A DNA stretch of 64,000 bases from an uncultured Pedobacter sp. (GCF_913776295.1 NZ_CAJYOJ010000064.1:1-64000), one strand, 5' to 3'. Numbered from the stretch's first letter, positions 23,836 through 34,291 are shown. The notes: a model not told the origin generated them from the letters alone. Numbers and translations are program-made.

Positions 23836-26256
23836 ATGCCGAATGAAAAATTGATGACCAAAACTATTGATGCTTCCGAACTTAGTTTTAACGATTTTAA
23901 ATCTATCGTTATAAACGACTATAGAATTGCCTTCGAAAGCAGGCAGGCCAGTATTTTAGGCCGTAGGGAAGTATTAACAGGGAAGGCTAAATTTGGTATT
24001 TTCGGCGACGGTAAAGAGGTTCCGCAATTGGCTATGGCGAAAGCCTTTAAAAATGGCGATTGGCGTTCGGGTTATTACCGCGATCAAACTTTTGCCTTTG
24101 CAACAGGGATTTCTACCATTAAAGAATTTTTTGCACAGCTTTATGCCAATCCAACCGATGGCGCTGACCCATTTTCGGGAGGAAGACAGATGAACTGTCA
24201 TTTCGCAACAAAATCGGTTAATGAAGATGGTAGTTGGAACGATTTAACACAAATTAAGAACTGCTCATCTGATATTTCGCCAACGGGTGGCCAGATGGCC
24301 CGCCTGGTAGGTTTAGCTTATGCTTCTAAATTATTCAGACAAAATAAAGAACTGGATTATTTAAAACACTTCTCTGTAAACGGAAATGAAGTGGCGTTTG
24401 GTACCATTGGTAATGCATCAACTTCGGAAGGGGTATTTTTCGAAGCCATTAATGCTGCTGGTGTTTTACAGATACCAATGGCCATTTCTATTTGGGATGA
24501 TGACTATGGCATTTCAGTTCCGGCAAAATATCAAACAACTAAAGAAGATATTTCCGAAGTTTTAAAAGGTTTTCAACGTAATGCTGATCAACCGGGATAT
24601 GAAATTTATAAAGTAAAAGGCTGGGATTATCCCGCTTTATGCGAGGTGTATGAAAAGGCAATACAGGTTTGCAGAGACGAACATGTGCCTGTTCTAATTC
24701 ATGTTACCGAGCTTACCCAACCTCAGGGGCACTCCACCTCCGGATCGCACGAAAGGTACAAATCAAAAGACCGTTTATCCTGGGAAACAGAGTACGATTG
24801 TATCCAGAAAATGCGTACCTGGATGCTCGAATCGGCGCTGGCAACAGAAGAGGAAATTACAACACTCGAGAAAAACGCAAAGGTTTTTGTACGCGACGCG
24901 CAAAAAGAAGCCTGGAATGAATTTCTGGATAGCATTAAACCAGAGCAAAAACAGGTGGTTGATCTTGTTAGAGCCATCGCTAAACATCAGCCCGAACTGG
25001 CAAAAATTGCTGCAAATTTAGCTTCAATTGCCGATGCGCAACGCAGGGAAGTATTTGCTGCTGCACGCAAAGCCATACGTTTGTCAGCTGGTTTTAACAG
25101 TCCTGAACGTAATGAGCTATTAGCCTGGTATAAACAACAGGATCATTTAAATTATGACCGTTACAATTCCAAGCTGCATACCAACGGTAAAGAAAGTCCG
25201 GATACGATTGCATTGGTTGAAGCCATATATGATGAACAAGCTAAAATGGTTGACGGTAGGGAAGTACTCAATGCCTGCTTTAATGAAAACTTTGCACGCG
25301 ATCCACGTTTAGTTGCTTTTGGAGAAGATTTAGGGAACATTGGAGACGTAAACCAGGGTTTTGCAGGCTTACAGGCCAAATATGGAGAATTAAGGATTAC
25401 CGATACCGGAATCAGGGAAATGACGATAATGGGGCAGGGAATCGGTTTAGCGATGAGGGGTCTGAAGCCAATTGCCGAAATCCAATATCTTGATTATCTG
25501 ATTTTTGCATTAAATGTGCTCAGCGACGATCTGGCATCGCTTTCTTATCGAACCAAAGGAATTCAAAAAGCGCCGGTTATTGTACGTACCCGTGGTCATC
25601 GTTTAGAAGGCATCTGGCATTCCGGTTCACCAATCAGTATGATTTTAAGTACGTTAAGGGGAATGCATGTATGCGTGCCCAGAAATATGACCCAGGCTGC
25701 CGGTATGTATAATACGCTTTTTAGGGCTGATGAACCAGCAATTGTAATCGAATGTTTAAATGGTTACAGACTTAAAGAAAAACTGCCAGCTAATGCCGGA
25801 GAATTTACCGTGCCACTAGGCAGCGCTGAGGTTTTGGAAGAAGGAACTGATGTTACGGTTATTTCATATGGTTCTTGCTTAAGAATAGTACAGGAGGCGG
25901 CAGAAGAGCTGAGCTTGTTCGGTATTTCTGTCGAAATTATTGATCCTCAAACGCTCTTACCTTTCGATACCACACAGGTTTGTGTAAACTCGCTTGCCAA
26001 AACCAACAAATTGCTGGTAGTAGATGAGGATGTTCCTGGAGGGGCTTCTGCTTATATTCTTCAGAAGGTGCTTGAAGAGCAAAAAGGCTATTTCTATTTA
26101 GATGGTCAGCCAAAAACATTATCGGCTAAAGCGCATCGCCCCCCATTCGGATCAGATGGTGATTATTTCAGTAAGCCATCCATTGATGATGTGATCGAAG
26201 CTGTTTACCAGATGATGCATGATGCAAATCCCAATAAGTACCCCTCACTATTTTAA
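23836..26256 (+). CDS. Fused alpha/beta E1 component of a 2-oxoacid dehydrogenase complex
   Basis: About 806 residues, the size of an E1 alpha joined to an E1 beta subunit. The N-terminal half has the thiamine diphosphate region (GNASTSEGVFFEAINAAG, then SIWDDDYGIS). The C-terminal half, from about residue 470, has the transketolase-like part (FGEDLGNIGDV, TGIREMTIMGQGIGLAMRG) and ends with the transketolase C-terminal domain (VISYGSCLRIVQEAAEEL, DEDVPGGASA). This fused form is typical for the branched-chain or related 2-oxoacid dehydrogenase of Bacteroidota, which decarboxylates a 2-oxoacid and passes the acyl group to E2. The ATG at 23836 is chosen over an upstream in-frame TTG (23827). E2 and E3 are not nearby. 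Confidence 0.9.
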   Translation: MPNEKLMTKTIDASELSFNDFKSIVINDYRIAFESRQASILGRREVLTGKAKFGIFGDGKEVPQLAMAKAFKNGDWRSGYYRDQTFAFATGISTIKEFFAQLYANPTDGADPFSGGRQMNCHFATKSVNEDGSWNDLTQIKNCSSDISPTGGQMARLVGLAYASKLFRQNKELDYLKHFSVNGNEVAFGTIGNASTSEGVFFEAINAAGVLQIPMAISIWDDDYGISVPAKYQTTKEDISEVLKGFQRNADQPGYEIYKVKGWDYPALCEVYEKAIQVCRDEHVPVLIHVTELTQPQGHSTSGSHERYKSKDRLSWETEYDCIQKMRTWMLESALATEEEITTLEKNAKVFVRDAQKEAWNEFLDSIKPEQKQVVDLVRAIAKHQPELAKIAANLASIADAQRREVFAAARKAIRLSAGFNSPERNELLAWYKQQDHLNYDRYNSKLHTNGKESPDTIALVEAIYDEQAKMVDGREVLNACFNENFARDPRLVAFGEDLGNIGDVNQGFAGLQAKYGELRITDTGIREMTIMGQGIGLAMRGLKPIAEIQYLDYLIFALNVLSDDLASLSYRTKGIQKAPVIVRTRGHRLEGIWHSGSPISMILSTLRGMHVCVPRNMTQAAGMYNTLFRADEPAIVIECLNGYRLKEKLPANAGEFTVPLGSAEVLEEGTDVTVISYGSCLRIVQEAAEELSLFGISVEIIDPQTLLPFDTTQVCVNSLAKTNKLLVVDEDVPGGASAYILQKVLEEQKGYFYLDGQPKTLSAKAHRPPFGSDGDYFSKPSIDDVIEAVYQMMHDANPNKYPSLF

Positions 26257-26498
26257 CTAAGGGTCTAGTACAGATAATTTTAGCCTTTTACAGCCAAATT
26301 TCTTGTTTATGTTACAAATGATTGTAATTTTGAAGTAATGGTAAAAAAAATGTGACTCGTCCGCCTTTTTTACCTTTATAAGCCAAAATTTACTTTTGTA
26401 ATTTCAGAATGTCTTATCTCATCCCGGATATAAACGCTGTAATTTCAAGATTTTTAATGAATTTTTCAGCTCAGATAATTAATTAGTTCGGTCTGAAA

Positions 26499-28814
26499 AT
26501 GAGGTCCTGTCTTGGAAATATCCAGTTAGTAAATAAAGTATGTCTTCTAAAAAAAGGCATGCTGTTTCTTTTTTTTTCATTCCTATGTACGGTAGGCTTC
26601 AGCCAGATCGCTGCACCACAGAAAAAACTGGATAGTCTTTTAAAATTAAATCAGAAGAATTCGAAATCAGACTCTACTAAAATTAAAATATTGACGGAAG
26701 TTTACCGCCAATACATGAGGATGAAAAATGTAGAAAAGGCGGAAGAATATGTCGGAAAAACCATTCAGCTTGCTCATGAGAAAAATCTGAAAAAATTTTC
26801 TGCAATGGCTTATTACCGCAGAGGTTTAATGTACCATGGGAGGTCTGAATATGAAAAAGCAGAAGAAAACTATCAACAGGCGGTTACTGAGTTTAAATCG
26901 GTAGGAAATTTGGATATGGTAGCCGGTACTTACCTTAACCTGGGAGCCTTATATAGTAGTATCCCTGATTATGCTAAATCATTGGAGGTAAACCAAAAAG
27001 CTATCGCTATTTATGAAAAAATGGGCAATGAAGTTGATCTGGCAAGTTGTTATACCAATGTCTCAACGATTTATCAGCGTTTGGGCAATCAAAGTCAGGC
27101 CCTTGTTTACATGAACATGGCGCTAAAAATATTTACTAAAGATGGAGAAAATACGAGAGGGGCGGCAGTTGTTTATGGCTTAATCGGAAGCAATTATTTC
27201 GAGGCTTCAGATCGTGAGTTAATGGAAATGAATGTGATGCCCGGCCAAAAGATAAAACTGGCATTAACCTATTATAACAAATCGTTGAAGGTATCAGAGG
27301 CTATTGGAGATTTAGGCATAATCGCTACGGTCAAAAGAGAATTGGCCGACTTGTATACTTCAACAGGACAAAAGGATATAGCATTAAAATCATATCAAAA
27401 ATCGGTTGAGCTCAATAAATCGGAAGAAGATAAAGAAGCTTATGCAGCAAGTTTATATGCTTTAGGGAACTTTTACCAGAAAGAAAGTGATTTTGAAAAT
27501 GCAATTATCTTGCTCAATAACAGTTTAAAAATTGCAGAAGAAAACAGACTGCTTGATATAGAAAAACAATCGACCTTAGGTTTGAGTGTTGTATATGAAA
27601 AATTAAAAGATTACAACAAATCCTTAGCTTACTATAGACGATATATTGTGGTTAGAGATAAAATTTTTGATCAGGAAAAGGAAAGGGAAATTACCAGAAG
27701 GCAAATGCAGCTTGATTTTGGCATTAAGGAACGTGATTATTTATTGAAACAAAAACTTACGGAAGGCGAGTTGAAAAGGCAGCAGCAGGAACTTGAACTG
27801 AAGAGACAACAATTGGTCTTGATTGATAAAGAAAAAGCATTGGATCTGTTAACTTTTCAAAAAGCGAAAGCTGATCTTGATCTTCAGCGCCTGGCTCAGG
27901 AGAGTAAATTTGCCAAAGCTAAATTTGAGGCACAGCTAGCCAGCGGAATAAAGGATAAACAGATTAGTAAGCAGGTACAACAGATTAAATTTGATAGTCG
28001 TGTTAAATTATTTCTTACCACAGCCACGATGCTGATTCTGATTATTGCCACGGTTATATTTTACAACCAGCGCAAAACAAAGCGTTTGAATATCATTATT
28101 AATAACCAAAAACAGGAGTTAGAGCAGCTAGGTAAAGTTAAAGACCGTATTTTTAGCGTGGTGAGTCATGATATGCGTACCCCTGTAAATTCTTTAATTT
28201 CCTTTATGCAATTGCTTGAGGGCGGTAATATTGAGCAGGAGAAGTTGAAACGGTATGCGGTTTCATTAAGAAATAACCTTACGTACACTTCCACCATGAT
28301 GGAAAACCTCCTGAATTGGGCAGCCAGCCAGATGCAGGGCTTTAATCCATATTTAGAAACGTTGGATATTTACGAACTAATTAGTGAAGTTATTCTTTCT
28401 TTGCAACATCAGGCCAGTGGAAAAAGGTTGACTATTCAAAATTTGGTGCCCCCCCAAACATTTTGCAGGGTAGACTCGAATATGTTCATACTCGTTATTC
28501 GAAACATCATCAGTAATGCTATTAAATTTACTCCGGATGGTGGCACCATTACCATTAGTATGCTTACAACTGAAAGTATGCCTGAGATTAAAATTTCTGA
28601 TACAGGTATCGGTTTAACAGCCGCACAGATCGAACACTTTAACAAGACAGGTTATTCTGGTGTGGCAGTGAGTACTCTGGGTACCAATAAAGAAAAAGGT
28701 ACTGGCTTAGGGTTGTTACTTTCCCGGACGTTTATAAGCCTGATGAATGGTAAAATCAGCGCAGGCACCAATCCTGGTGGAGGTAGTTTTTTTAAAATAA
28801 CGTTGAATAAATAA
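26499..28814 (+). CDS. TPR-containing membrane sensor histidine kinase
   Basis: A 771-residue kinase. A signal or first membrane segment (GMLFLFFSFLCTVGFSQ) is followed by about seven tetratricopeptide repeats (residues 60-390; for example AYYRRGLMYHGRSEYEKAEE), a coiled coil (about 400-495, rich in Lys, Gln and Glu), a membrane helix (FLTTATMLILIIATVIFY, about 505-522), and HisKA/HATPase domains. The phospho-acceptor is His557 in SVVSHDMRTP; the N box is RNIISNAIKFTPDGG and the G boxes are ISDTGIGLT and GTGLGLLLS. The TPR part is outside the cytoplasm. It meets a LytTR response regulator tail to tail with one base between the stop codons. Confidence 0.92.
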   Translation: MRSCLGNIQLVNKVCLLKKGMLFLFFSFLCTVGFSQIAAPQKKLDSLLKLNQKNSKSDSTKIKILTEVYRQYMRMKNVEKAEEYVGKTIQLAHEKNLKKFSAMAYYRRGLMYHGRSEYEKAEENYQQAVTEFKSVGNLDMVAGTYLNLGALYSSIPDYAKSLEVNQKAIAIYEKMGNEVDLASCYTNVSTIYQRLGNQSQALVYMNMALKIFTKDGENTRGAAVVYGLIGSNYFEASDRELMEMNVMPGQKIKLALTYYNKSLKVSEAIGDLGIIATVKRELADLYTSTGQKDIALKSYQKSVELNKSEEDKEAYAASLYALGNFYQKESDFENAIILLNNSLKIAEENRLLDIEKQSTLGLSVVYEKLKDYNKSLAYYRRYIVVRDKIFDQEKEREITRRQMQLDFGIKERDYLLKQKLTEGELKRQQQELELKRQQLVLIDKEKALDLLTFQKAKADLDLQRLAQESKFAKAKFEAQLASGIKDKQISKQVQQIKFDSRVKLFLTTATMLILIIATVIFYNQRKTKRLNIIINNQKQELEQLGKVKDRIFSVVSHDMRTPVNSLISFMQLLEGGNIEQEKLKRYAVSLRNNLTYTSTMMENLLNWAASQMQGFNPYLETLDIYELISEVILSLQHQASGKRLTIQNLVPPQTFCRVDSNMFILVIRNIISNAIKFTPDGGTITISMLTTESMPEIKISDTGIGLTAAQIEHFNKTGYSGVAVSTLGTNKEKGTGLGLLLSRTFISLMNGKISAGTNPGGGSFFKITLNK

Positions 28815-28815
28815 T

Positions 28816-29571
28816 TTATTTTGAAAATCTCGACAAAATTTTCTTATCGATCGATTTTTCCAGCAATTCCTGCCTGTTAGCAGCACTTATCGGAACTGAA
28901 AAGTTATGCGCTAAATGAACTTCATGAGTAGTTAAAGTTACAATATGATTTACATTAATAATATATTGTTTATGCACCCTAAAGAAAATTTTGGAAGGCA
29001 ATTGTTTTTCCAGATTTTTCAAGCTGACCAAAATAACATGTTTATCAATACGGGTAAACAGTTTTGAGAAATCACCCATACTTTCTATGTAAATCACATC
29101 ATTATATTTCAGCTTCGTTATACCTTTAGTCTCTCTAAAAAAGAAATAATCCCCGTCTGTTTTATCTTCAATGCTGATGTGATCTACCTGAAGTTTATTT
29201 ACTTGTTTCCTCAATTCAATATATTCAATTGCTTTATTAGCAGCTTTCAATATCCGTTCGAAGGTTGCAGGCTTAACAATAAAATCCAGGGCGTCCAAAT
29301 TAAAGCTTTCTGCCGCATACTCGCTAAATGAAGTAATGAAAATAAATAAAGGCTGTTTTTTTAAGCTCTTTAATAAATCCATACCAGAAAGTTCTGGCAT
29401 ATCGATATCAGAAAAAACGATATCAACTAAAGTGGTTGATAAAATTTGCGAAGCTTCTATACCATCAGTACAAACAGCAATAATATCTAATGATGGGATT
29501 TTTTTAAGATGCATTTCTATGGCATCCCTTTCAATTTCATTATCATCAACAATTAAACAGCTGTATTTCAT
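28816..29571 (-). CDS. LytTR-family response regulator
   Basis: A 251-residue two-domain regulator. Residues 1-120 form a receiver with the acid pair in LIVDDNE, the phospho-acceptor Asp55 in FSDIDMP and the conserved Lys in IVKPATFER. Residues about 145-245 form a LytTR DNA-binding domain (IYIESMGDFSKLF, then FFRVHKQYIINVNHI). It probably binds direct repeats upstream of target genes. It is convergent with the TPR histidine kinase; kinase-regulator pairing is likely although the genes are on opposite strands. Confidence 0.92.
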   Translation of the reverse strand: MKYSCLIVDDNEIERDAIEMHLKKIPSLDIIAVCTDGIEASQILSTTLVDIVFSDIDMPELSGMDLLKSLKKQPLFIFITSFSEYAAESFNLDALDFIVKPATFERILKAANKAIEYIELRKQVNKLQVDHISIEDKTDGDYFFFRETKGITKLKYNDVIYIESMGDFSKLFTRIDKHVILVSLKNLEKQLPSKIFFRVHKQYIINVNHIVTLTTHEVHLAHNFSVPISAANRQELLEKSIDKKILSRFSK

Positions 29572-29685
29572 TTCGATATCAGGATATAATTAGTTTGGAA
29601 AACTGTTTCTATTTTAAAGCATGTAATTTACGCTAAAATGTCAATTATTATGCATTCAATATATTGTTTGTTTATAAAGTCAGAT

Positions 29686-30294
29686 TTATTTCTGGTGTTT
29701 CTTTTTGCCGGTGTATAATTTCTCTCCAGCTTTTACGGCCAATGATAAATCATTTTCTGCTGGTGGCACAGGGCAGCGGTAGCCATCACTATAGGCACAA
29801 TAAGGGTTATAGGCTTTGTTAAAATCAATTTCGATGTGATTATCTGTAATTTCTTTTACATTCAGATCAATGTACCTGCCACCACCATAAGTTTCCTGAT
29901 TGTTGGTTTCATCTGTAAAGGGTAAAAAGAGGTGGTCTTTATACATGGGATTATTGGCTAAAGAAATACTTTTGTACAAAGTCATTTGGATTTTCTCGTT
30001 ATGGAGAACAAAGTTTACATGTGCATACTTATAATAATCACTGCTAGAGCCATTAAAAGTAGGCATCTTAAAAACTTTTTCATTCTTTAGTAATTCTATG
30101 TCGGCTAAAATTTTATAGGTGCTATCTGCGTCATAAAAGTGCAGGTTTTGCAAGTCACTTTTTTTAAGTGGCGATCGCTCGTCCTTAATGAAATCCTCTT
30201 TATAAGCCTCACGATGTTTTGCAATCTGTTCAGCATAACTTTGGGCAAAGCTCTTTATGCTGATTAATAGCAATAAAAGGGTGATGATTTTCAT
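29686..30294 (-). CDS. DUF1684 protein, exported
   Basis: About 202 residues from the Met at 30294, which gives a good signal peptide (MKIITLLLLLISIKSFAQ). An upstream in-frame ATG at 30315 would overlap aroC. The mature part shows the DUF1684 pattern: YKEDFIKDERSPLKKSDL (about residues 28-45), FYDADSTYKILA, GGGRYIDLNV, and KAYNPYCAYSDGYRCPVPP near the end. The family is widespread and of unknown function. It is the last gene of the aromatic operon by position, 10 bases after the aroC stop, but has no known link to that pathway. Confidence 0.85.
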   Translation of the reverse strand: MKIITLLLLLISIKSFAQSYAEQIAKHREAYKEDFIKDERSPLKKSDLQNLHFYDADSTYKILADIELLKNEKVFKMPTFNGSSSDYYKYAHVNFVLHNEKIQMTLYKSISLANNPMYKDHLFLPFTDETNNQETYGGGRYIDLNVKEITDNHIEIDFNKAYNPYCAYSDGYRCPVPPAENDLSLAVKAGEKLYTGKKKHQK

Positions 30295-30304
30295 TTGCAA
30301 AATA

Positions 30305-31402
30305 TTAAATAACACTAGCTTTGTTCCTTAAAAACTGATCGGCTAAAACCAGTGCGGCCATGGCTTCAACAATCACTACTGCTCTCGGTACTACACAAGG
30401 GTCGTGCCTGCCTTTGCCTTTAATCTCCGAAGCTTCACCTGCGGCATTGATGGTTTGTTGGTTGTGCATAATGGTGGCTACAGGTTTAAATGCTACTTTA
30501 AAAGTAATGTCCATTCCATTAGAAATGCCCCCTAAAATGCCGCCTGCATAATTGGTAGTGGTTTTAAATACTTTCGAATCTGCAGCTTTTGGCTGGGGAA
30601 TATCGTTATGCTCAGATCCTCGTAATTCGCTTCCGGCAAAACCAGAGCCATATTCGAAACCGTGAACGGCATTAATGCTAAGCATGGCTTTACCTAAATC
30701 TGCATGCAATTTGTCGAAAACAGGTTCGCCTAAACCTGCCGGACATCCTTTTATTACACAGCTTATTTTTCCGCCAACGGTATCGCCATCTTTTCTAACT
30801 GAATCAATAAATTCAATCATTTCATGTGCAGTTGCCGGATCGGCGCAGCGCACAATATTCTCTTCTCTGATTTGCAATAGAGCAGACAGGTCATTGCTTT
30901 CTAAATTTGGTGCTTCAATCGTTCCTACTGAAGTGACATGGGCAAAAATTTCGATACCCTGCTGTTGTAAAAATAATTTAGCAATTGCTCCGGCTGCTAC
31001 ACGGGCAGCTGTTTCGCGTGCAGATGAACGCCCGCCACCACGGTGGTCGCGGATTCCATATTTCGCATCGTAAACATAATCGGCATGGCTTGGGCGGTAA
31101 ACATCAACATTATGCCCGTAATCTTTAGAGCGCTGATCTTCATTCGGAATTAAAAGTGCAATCGGTGTACCGGTACTTTTTCCTTCAAACACGCCTGATA
31201 AAATCTGAACGGTATCACTTTCCTTTCTTTGTGTGGTGATTTTAGATTGACCAGGTTTGCGTTTGTCCAGTTCTGTCTGGATAAAATCCATATCAATATC
31301 CAATTGCGCCGGACAGCCATCGATAATAACACCAATAGCCACACCATGCGATTCGCCAAAGGTTGTAATGCGAAAAAGTTGTCCAAATGAGTTGCCTGCC
31401 AT
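30305..31402 (-). CDS. aroC: Chorismate synthase
   Basis: A 365-residue chorismate synthase, the last step of the shikimate pathway, converting 5-enolpyruvylshikimate 3-phosphate to chorismate with reduced FMN. All three family signatures are visible: [17 protein letters not shown] (about residues 15-31), the [29 protein letters not shown] region (about 102-130, cited in parts: [16 protein letters not shown]), and [15 protein letters not shown] near the C-terminus. Length is normal. It follows aroA in the pheA-DAHP synthase-aroA-aroC order, after a 197-bp gap with degenerate repeats. Confidence 0.97.
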   Translation of the reverse strand: MAGNSFGQLFRITTFGESHGVAIGVIIDGCPAQLDIDMDFIQTELDKRKPGQSKITTQRKESDTVQILSGVFEGKSTGTPIALLIPNEDQRSKDYGHNVDVYRPSHADYVYDAKYGIRDHRGGGRSSARETAARVAAGAIAKLFLQQQGIEIFAHVTSVGTIEAPNLESNDLSALLQIREENIVRCADPATAHEMIEFIDSVRKDGDTVGGKISCVIKGCPAGLGEPVFDKLHADLGKAMLSINAVHGFEYGSGFAGSELRGSEHNDIPQPKAADSKVFKTTTNYAGGILGGISNGMDITFKVAFKPVATIMHNQQTINAAGEASEIKGKGRHDPCVVPRAVVIVEAMAALVLADQFLRNKASVI

Positions 31403-31599
31403 ATTTATTAGATAGGAGAAGGTAGATATGAGATTTGGGAAGAACCAAATTCGTATCTAGACTTCTGTTTTAAATTGTTTAGAGGTTAGATCTGAGTGTT
31501 AGATTTGAGAAGTTTTCCGCTCAAATTGCACTCAATTCCGGTTATAATGTTATTGTTTTATTTCTTGAGTCTCACACCTGGTGTCTCATATCTCATTTC

Positions 31600-32889
31600 T
31601 CAAATCTCTTTCACCTCAAACCCTGCTTTTTTAAAATCTTCCCAGTAATATGGATAAGATTTTTCCACTACCTGCATGTCTTCAATTTCAACTTCATTGA
31701 TTAAAAGTGCAAGCGGTGCAAAAGCCATGGCCATACGGTGGTCTTCGTAGGTAGCAATGGTAATTTTATCCGGGAAATGAAGATTGTCGGTATCCAGCGT
31801 GTAAACCAGGTTATTTTCAGTTAAAGTAACGCCAATTTTGGCCAGTTCATTCTGAAGGGCTGCAATGCGGTCTGTTTCTTTAATTTTTAAGGTTTCCAAA
31901 CCTGTAAAAGCCATGTTTTTACCTAAAGCTGCGGCAATAACAATAACAGTTTGTGCTAAATCCGGGCAGGTTTTTAAGTCTAAAACTTCTTTTGTATCTA
32001 AAGAAAGACCCAGGTTGCTAATGCTGATTCCCTTGTCTGTTTTACTGGTCGCAATGCCAAAAATCTTCATGATGTTTTTGATCTGGCTATCGCCCTGTAA
32101 ACTTTTTTCTTTTAATGCAGGTAACTCAATTTCTGCCTCATCAGCCAAAGCGGCAATGCTATACCAATAAGATGCTGCACTCCAATCGGGTTCTACCACC
32201 AGGGTGCCTGGTTTAAACCTCTGTGGTTTAATGGAAATGGAATTCTCATTCCAGCTGTGTTCAATACCAACTTCTGCAAGCATCTCCAGGGTCATATCTA
32301 CATATGGTTTGGAGGTAAGCTCACCTTCAATTTCTAAAGTCAATCCCTGAGGTAGGATAGGAGCAATCATCAGCAAGGCCGAGATATACTGACTGCTGAT
32401 ATCGCCTTTAATTTTTACCTGGTTTGTTTTCTGGTCTAACGGACCATTGATATTGAGCGGCGGAAAGCCTTCGGCCTCCGCATAAGCAATATCAGCGCCG
32501 ATGGTTTTTAAGGCTTCTGCCAAAATACCGATAGGGCGTTGCTTCATGCGCTCGGTCCCGGTAAGTAAAAAATTACCATTTTTAGCCGAAAGATACGCAG
32601 ACAAGAAACGCATAGCAGTTCCTGCAGGGCCAACATCAACCAGTTCGGAATTTGCAGTTTTTGGTTTGGAGTTTCCTTCCAATTCACCACCATCAACTCC
32701 TAATTTGGTTAGAATACCATTTAAGGTAACGGTATCAGCTGCATTCGATAAGTTCTCTACTTTAACCAGTTTCTTGCTTAAAGCGCTAATAATTAGTGCT
32801 CTGTTGCATTCGCTTTTTGAGCCTGTTAATTGGATTTCCGCATTAATATTCCTGGTTCCTTTAAAAGAAACTAAGGCATTTTTAGACAT
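31600..32889 (-). CDS. aroA: 5-enolpyruvylshikimate-3-phosphate synthase
   Basis: A 429-residue EPSP synthase (3-phosphoshikimate 1-carboxyvinyltransferase). Substrate-binding motifs are LTGSKSECNRALI (about residues 21-33), GPAGTAMRFLSAYL (about 88-101), ERMKQRPIG, SSQYISALLM, the DWSAASYW segment, KIKETDRIAALQ and YEDHRMAMAFAP. The N-terminal lysine region is intact (SKSECNR). The GTAMRF loop is of the divergent type common in Bacteroidota. It lies between the DAHP synthase and aroC genes on the same strand and belongs to the attenuator-controlled operon if read-through occurs. Confidence 0.96.
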   Translation of the reverse strand: MSKNALVSFKGTRNINAEIQLTGSKSECNRALIISALSKKLVKVENLSNAADTVTLNGILTKLGVDGGELEGNSKPKTANSELVDVGPAGTAMRFLSAYLSAKNGNFLLTGTERMKQRPIGILAEALKTIGADIAYAEAEGFPPLNINGPLDQKTNQVKIKGDISSQYISALLMIAPILPQGLTLEIEGELTSKPYVDMTLEMLAEVGIEHSWNENSISIKPQRFKPGTLVVEPDWSAASYWYSIAALADEAEIELPALKEKSLQGDSQIKNIMKIFGIATSKTDKGISISNLGLSLDTKEVLDLKTCPDLAQTVIVIAAALGKNMAFTGLETLKIKETDRIAALQNELAKIGVTLTENNLVYTLDTDNLHFPDKITIATYEDHRMAMAFAPLALLINEVEIEDMQVVEKSYPYYWEDFKKAGFEVKEI

Positions 32890-32917
32890 TTTTTTTTTAT
32901 TTTATACTTAAATGTTA

Positions 32918-32941
32918 GTGCCAGATGGTAACATCTGACAC
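32918..32941. repeat. Small palindrome in the aroA upstream gap
   Basis: GTGCCAGATG and CATCTGACAC pair (one mismatch) around GTAA. Two copies of ACCCTCCACCT follow at 32992-33002 and 33014-33024. Similar degenerate repeats fill the other gaps of this operon. Confidence 0.5.
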
Positions 32942-33027
32942 CACATCAATAAATGTTATTTGTAAAAGATTTCTTTTTAATGTCAGGTTTCACCCTCCAC
33001 CTTAAACCTTTAAACCCTCCACCTCAA

Positions 33028-34167
33028 TTACGCTTTAACCTCGTTATGTTGTTCCGCAGCGATGCCTTTTTCAGCTTTACCGGCATTCATAATTTCAGTT
33101 TGTTTACGGATGGATTCGCCGTGCATTAATTCTAGGAATTTCTCTGTAAAGTTTAAGTCTAATTTTAAGGCTTTGGCAAAAGCATGGCCTTTTTTGATGA
33201 TGGCATCCCAACGATTAACCTGTAAAATGGTTACCTGGTTATCACGCTTAAACTCACCGATTTTCTCTACAATAGCCATACGCTCACCTAATTTCTGTAA
33301 TAAGATATCATCAATTTTATCAATTGATTTACGTAGTTCAGCTAACTTATCGGCAGATGCTTCGTTTGGAACTTCAGGTTCACGTACGGTTAAACGGTCT
33401 ACCAGATCAGCTAAAGCGGCTGGTGTAACTTGTTGTTTGGCATCTGTCCAGGCCACTGATGGATCTACGTGAGATTCGATCATTAAACCTTGCATGTCTA
33501 AATCCAAAGCTTTTTGAGAAACGTAAGGAATTAATTCACGGTTACCACAGATATGGCTTGGATCGTTGATGATTGGAAGTTCAGGACATAAAGTTTTCAG
33601 TTGAATAGCCATTTCCCACATGGGTTCGTTGCGGAAAGAACTTTTCTCGAACGAAGAGAAACCACGGTGAATAGCACCGATTTTAGTAATTCCTGCCCCA
33701 TTGATCCGCTCGATTGCACCGATCCATAACTGTAAATCAGGGTTAACCGGGTTTTTGATCAATACCGGAACATCATGACCTTTTAAAGCATCAGCAATTT
33801 CCTGCACGGTGAATGGATTTACCGTAGAACGTGCGCCGATCCAAAGGATATCTACGCCAGCTGCTAAAGCCTCCTCAACGTGTTTTGCATTTGCAACCTC
33901 TACCGCTGTAGGTAAGCCGGTCTCCGCTTTGGCGCGTTTTAACCATTCTAAACCAATACTTCCGATGCCTTCAAATTCTCCCGGACGGGTGCGTGGTTTC
34001 CAGATACCCGCACGCAATACCGATACTTTACCGGTAGCAGCCAGTAAGTGTGCTGTAGTTAATAATTGTTCTTCAGTTTCTGCACTGCAGGGACCGGAAA
34101 TGATGAGCGGTTCGTTGTTTACGTTTAACCAGGTGTTTAAAGGCTGAATGTTTAAATTAAGTTTCAT
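33028..34167 (-). CDS. Bifunctional DAHP synthase / chorismate mutase
   Basis: A 379-residue fusion. Residues about 15-265 are a type I-beta 3-deoxy-7-phosphoheptulonate synthase (ISGPCSAETEEQLL, RAGIWKPRTRPGEFEG, GIGSIGLEWL, LIKNPVNPDL, DPSHICGNR), which joins phosphoenolpyruvate and erythrose 4-phosphate. Residues about 283-370 are an AroQ-type chorismate mutase (LAELRKSIDKIDDILLQKL, then ERMAIVEKIGEFKRD), converting chorismate to prephenate. The fusion couples the first step of the pathway to the Phe/Tyr branch and is usual in Bacteroidota. It follows pheA by 125 bp. Confidence 0.95.
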   Translation of the reverse strand: MKLNLNIQPLNTWLNVNNEPLIISGPCSAETEEQLLTTAHLLAATGKVSVLRAGIWKPRTRPGEFEGIGSIGLEWLKRAKAETGLPTAVEVANAKHVEEALAAGVDILWIGARSTVNPFTVQEIADALKGHDVPVLIKNPVNPDLQLWIGAIERINGAGITKIGAIHRGFSSFEKSSFRNEPMWEMAIQLKTLCPELPIINDPSHICGNRELIPYVSQKALDLDMQGLMIESHVDPSVAWTDAKQQVTPAALADLVDRLTVREPEVPNEASADKLAELRKSIDKIDDILLQKLGERMAIVEKIGEFKRDNQVTILQVNRWDAIIKKGHAFAKALKLDLNFTEKFLELMHGESIRKQTEIMNAGKAEKGIAAEQHNEVKA

Positions 34168-34263
34168 GATGATGGTTGTTAAAGTTTTTATTCCGAAATC
34201 GGATGTCCGGAGTTATATTTTAATTATTTTATTACAAGTTTTAATGTGCTGCTATCTGTCTGT

Positions 34264-34291
34264 GGACTCCTGACTTCGGACTCCCGACTTG
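34264..34291. repeat. Tandem 14-bp repeat upstream of the DAHP synthase gene
   Basis: GGACTCCTGACTTC is followed directly by GGACTCCCGACTTG (two differences). It lies between pheA and the DAHP synthase gene. Purpose unknown. Confidence 0.6.

Noticed and set aside
30360..34147. Many open frames of 60-136 codons antisense to aroC, aroA and the DAHP synthase gene
   Set aside because: They are shadows of strongly biased codon use in the real genes and show no protein features.
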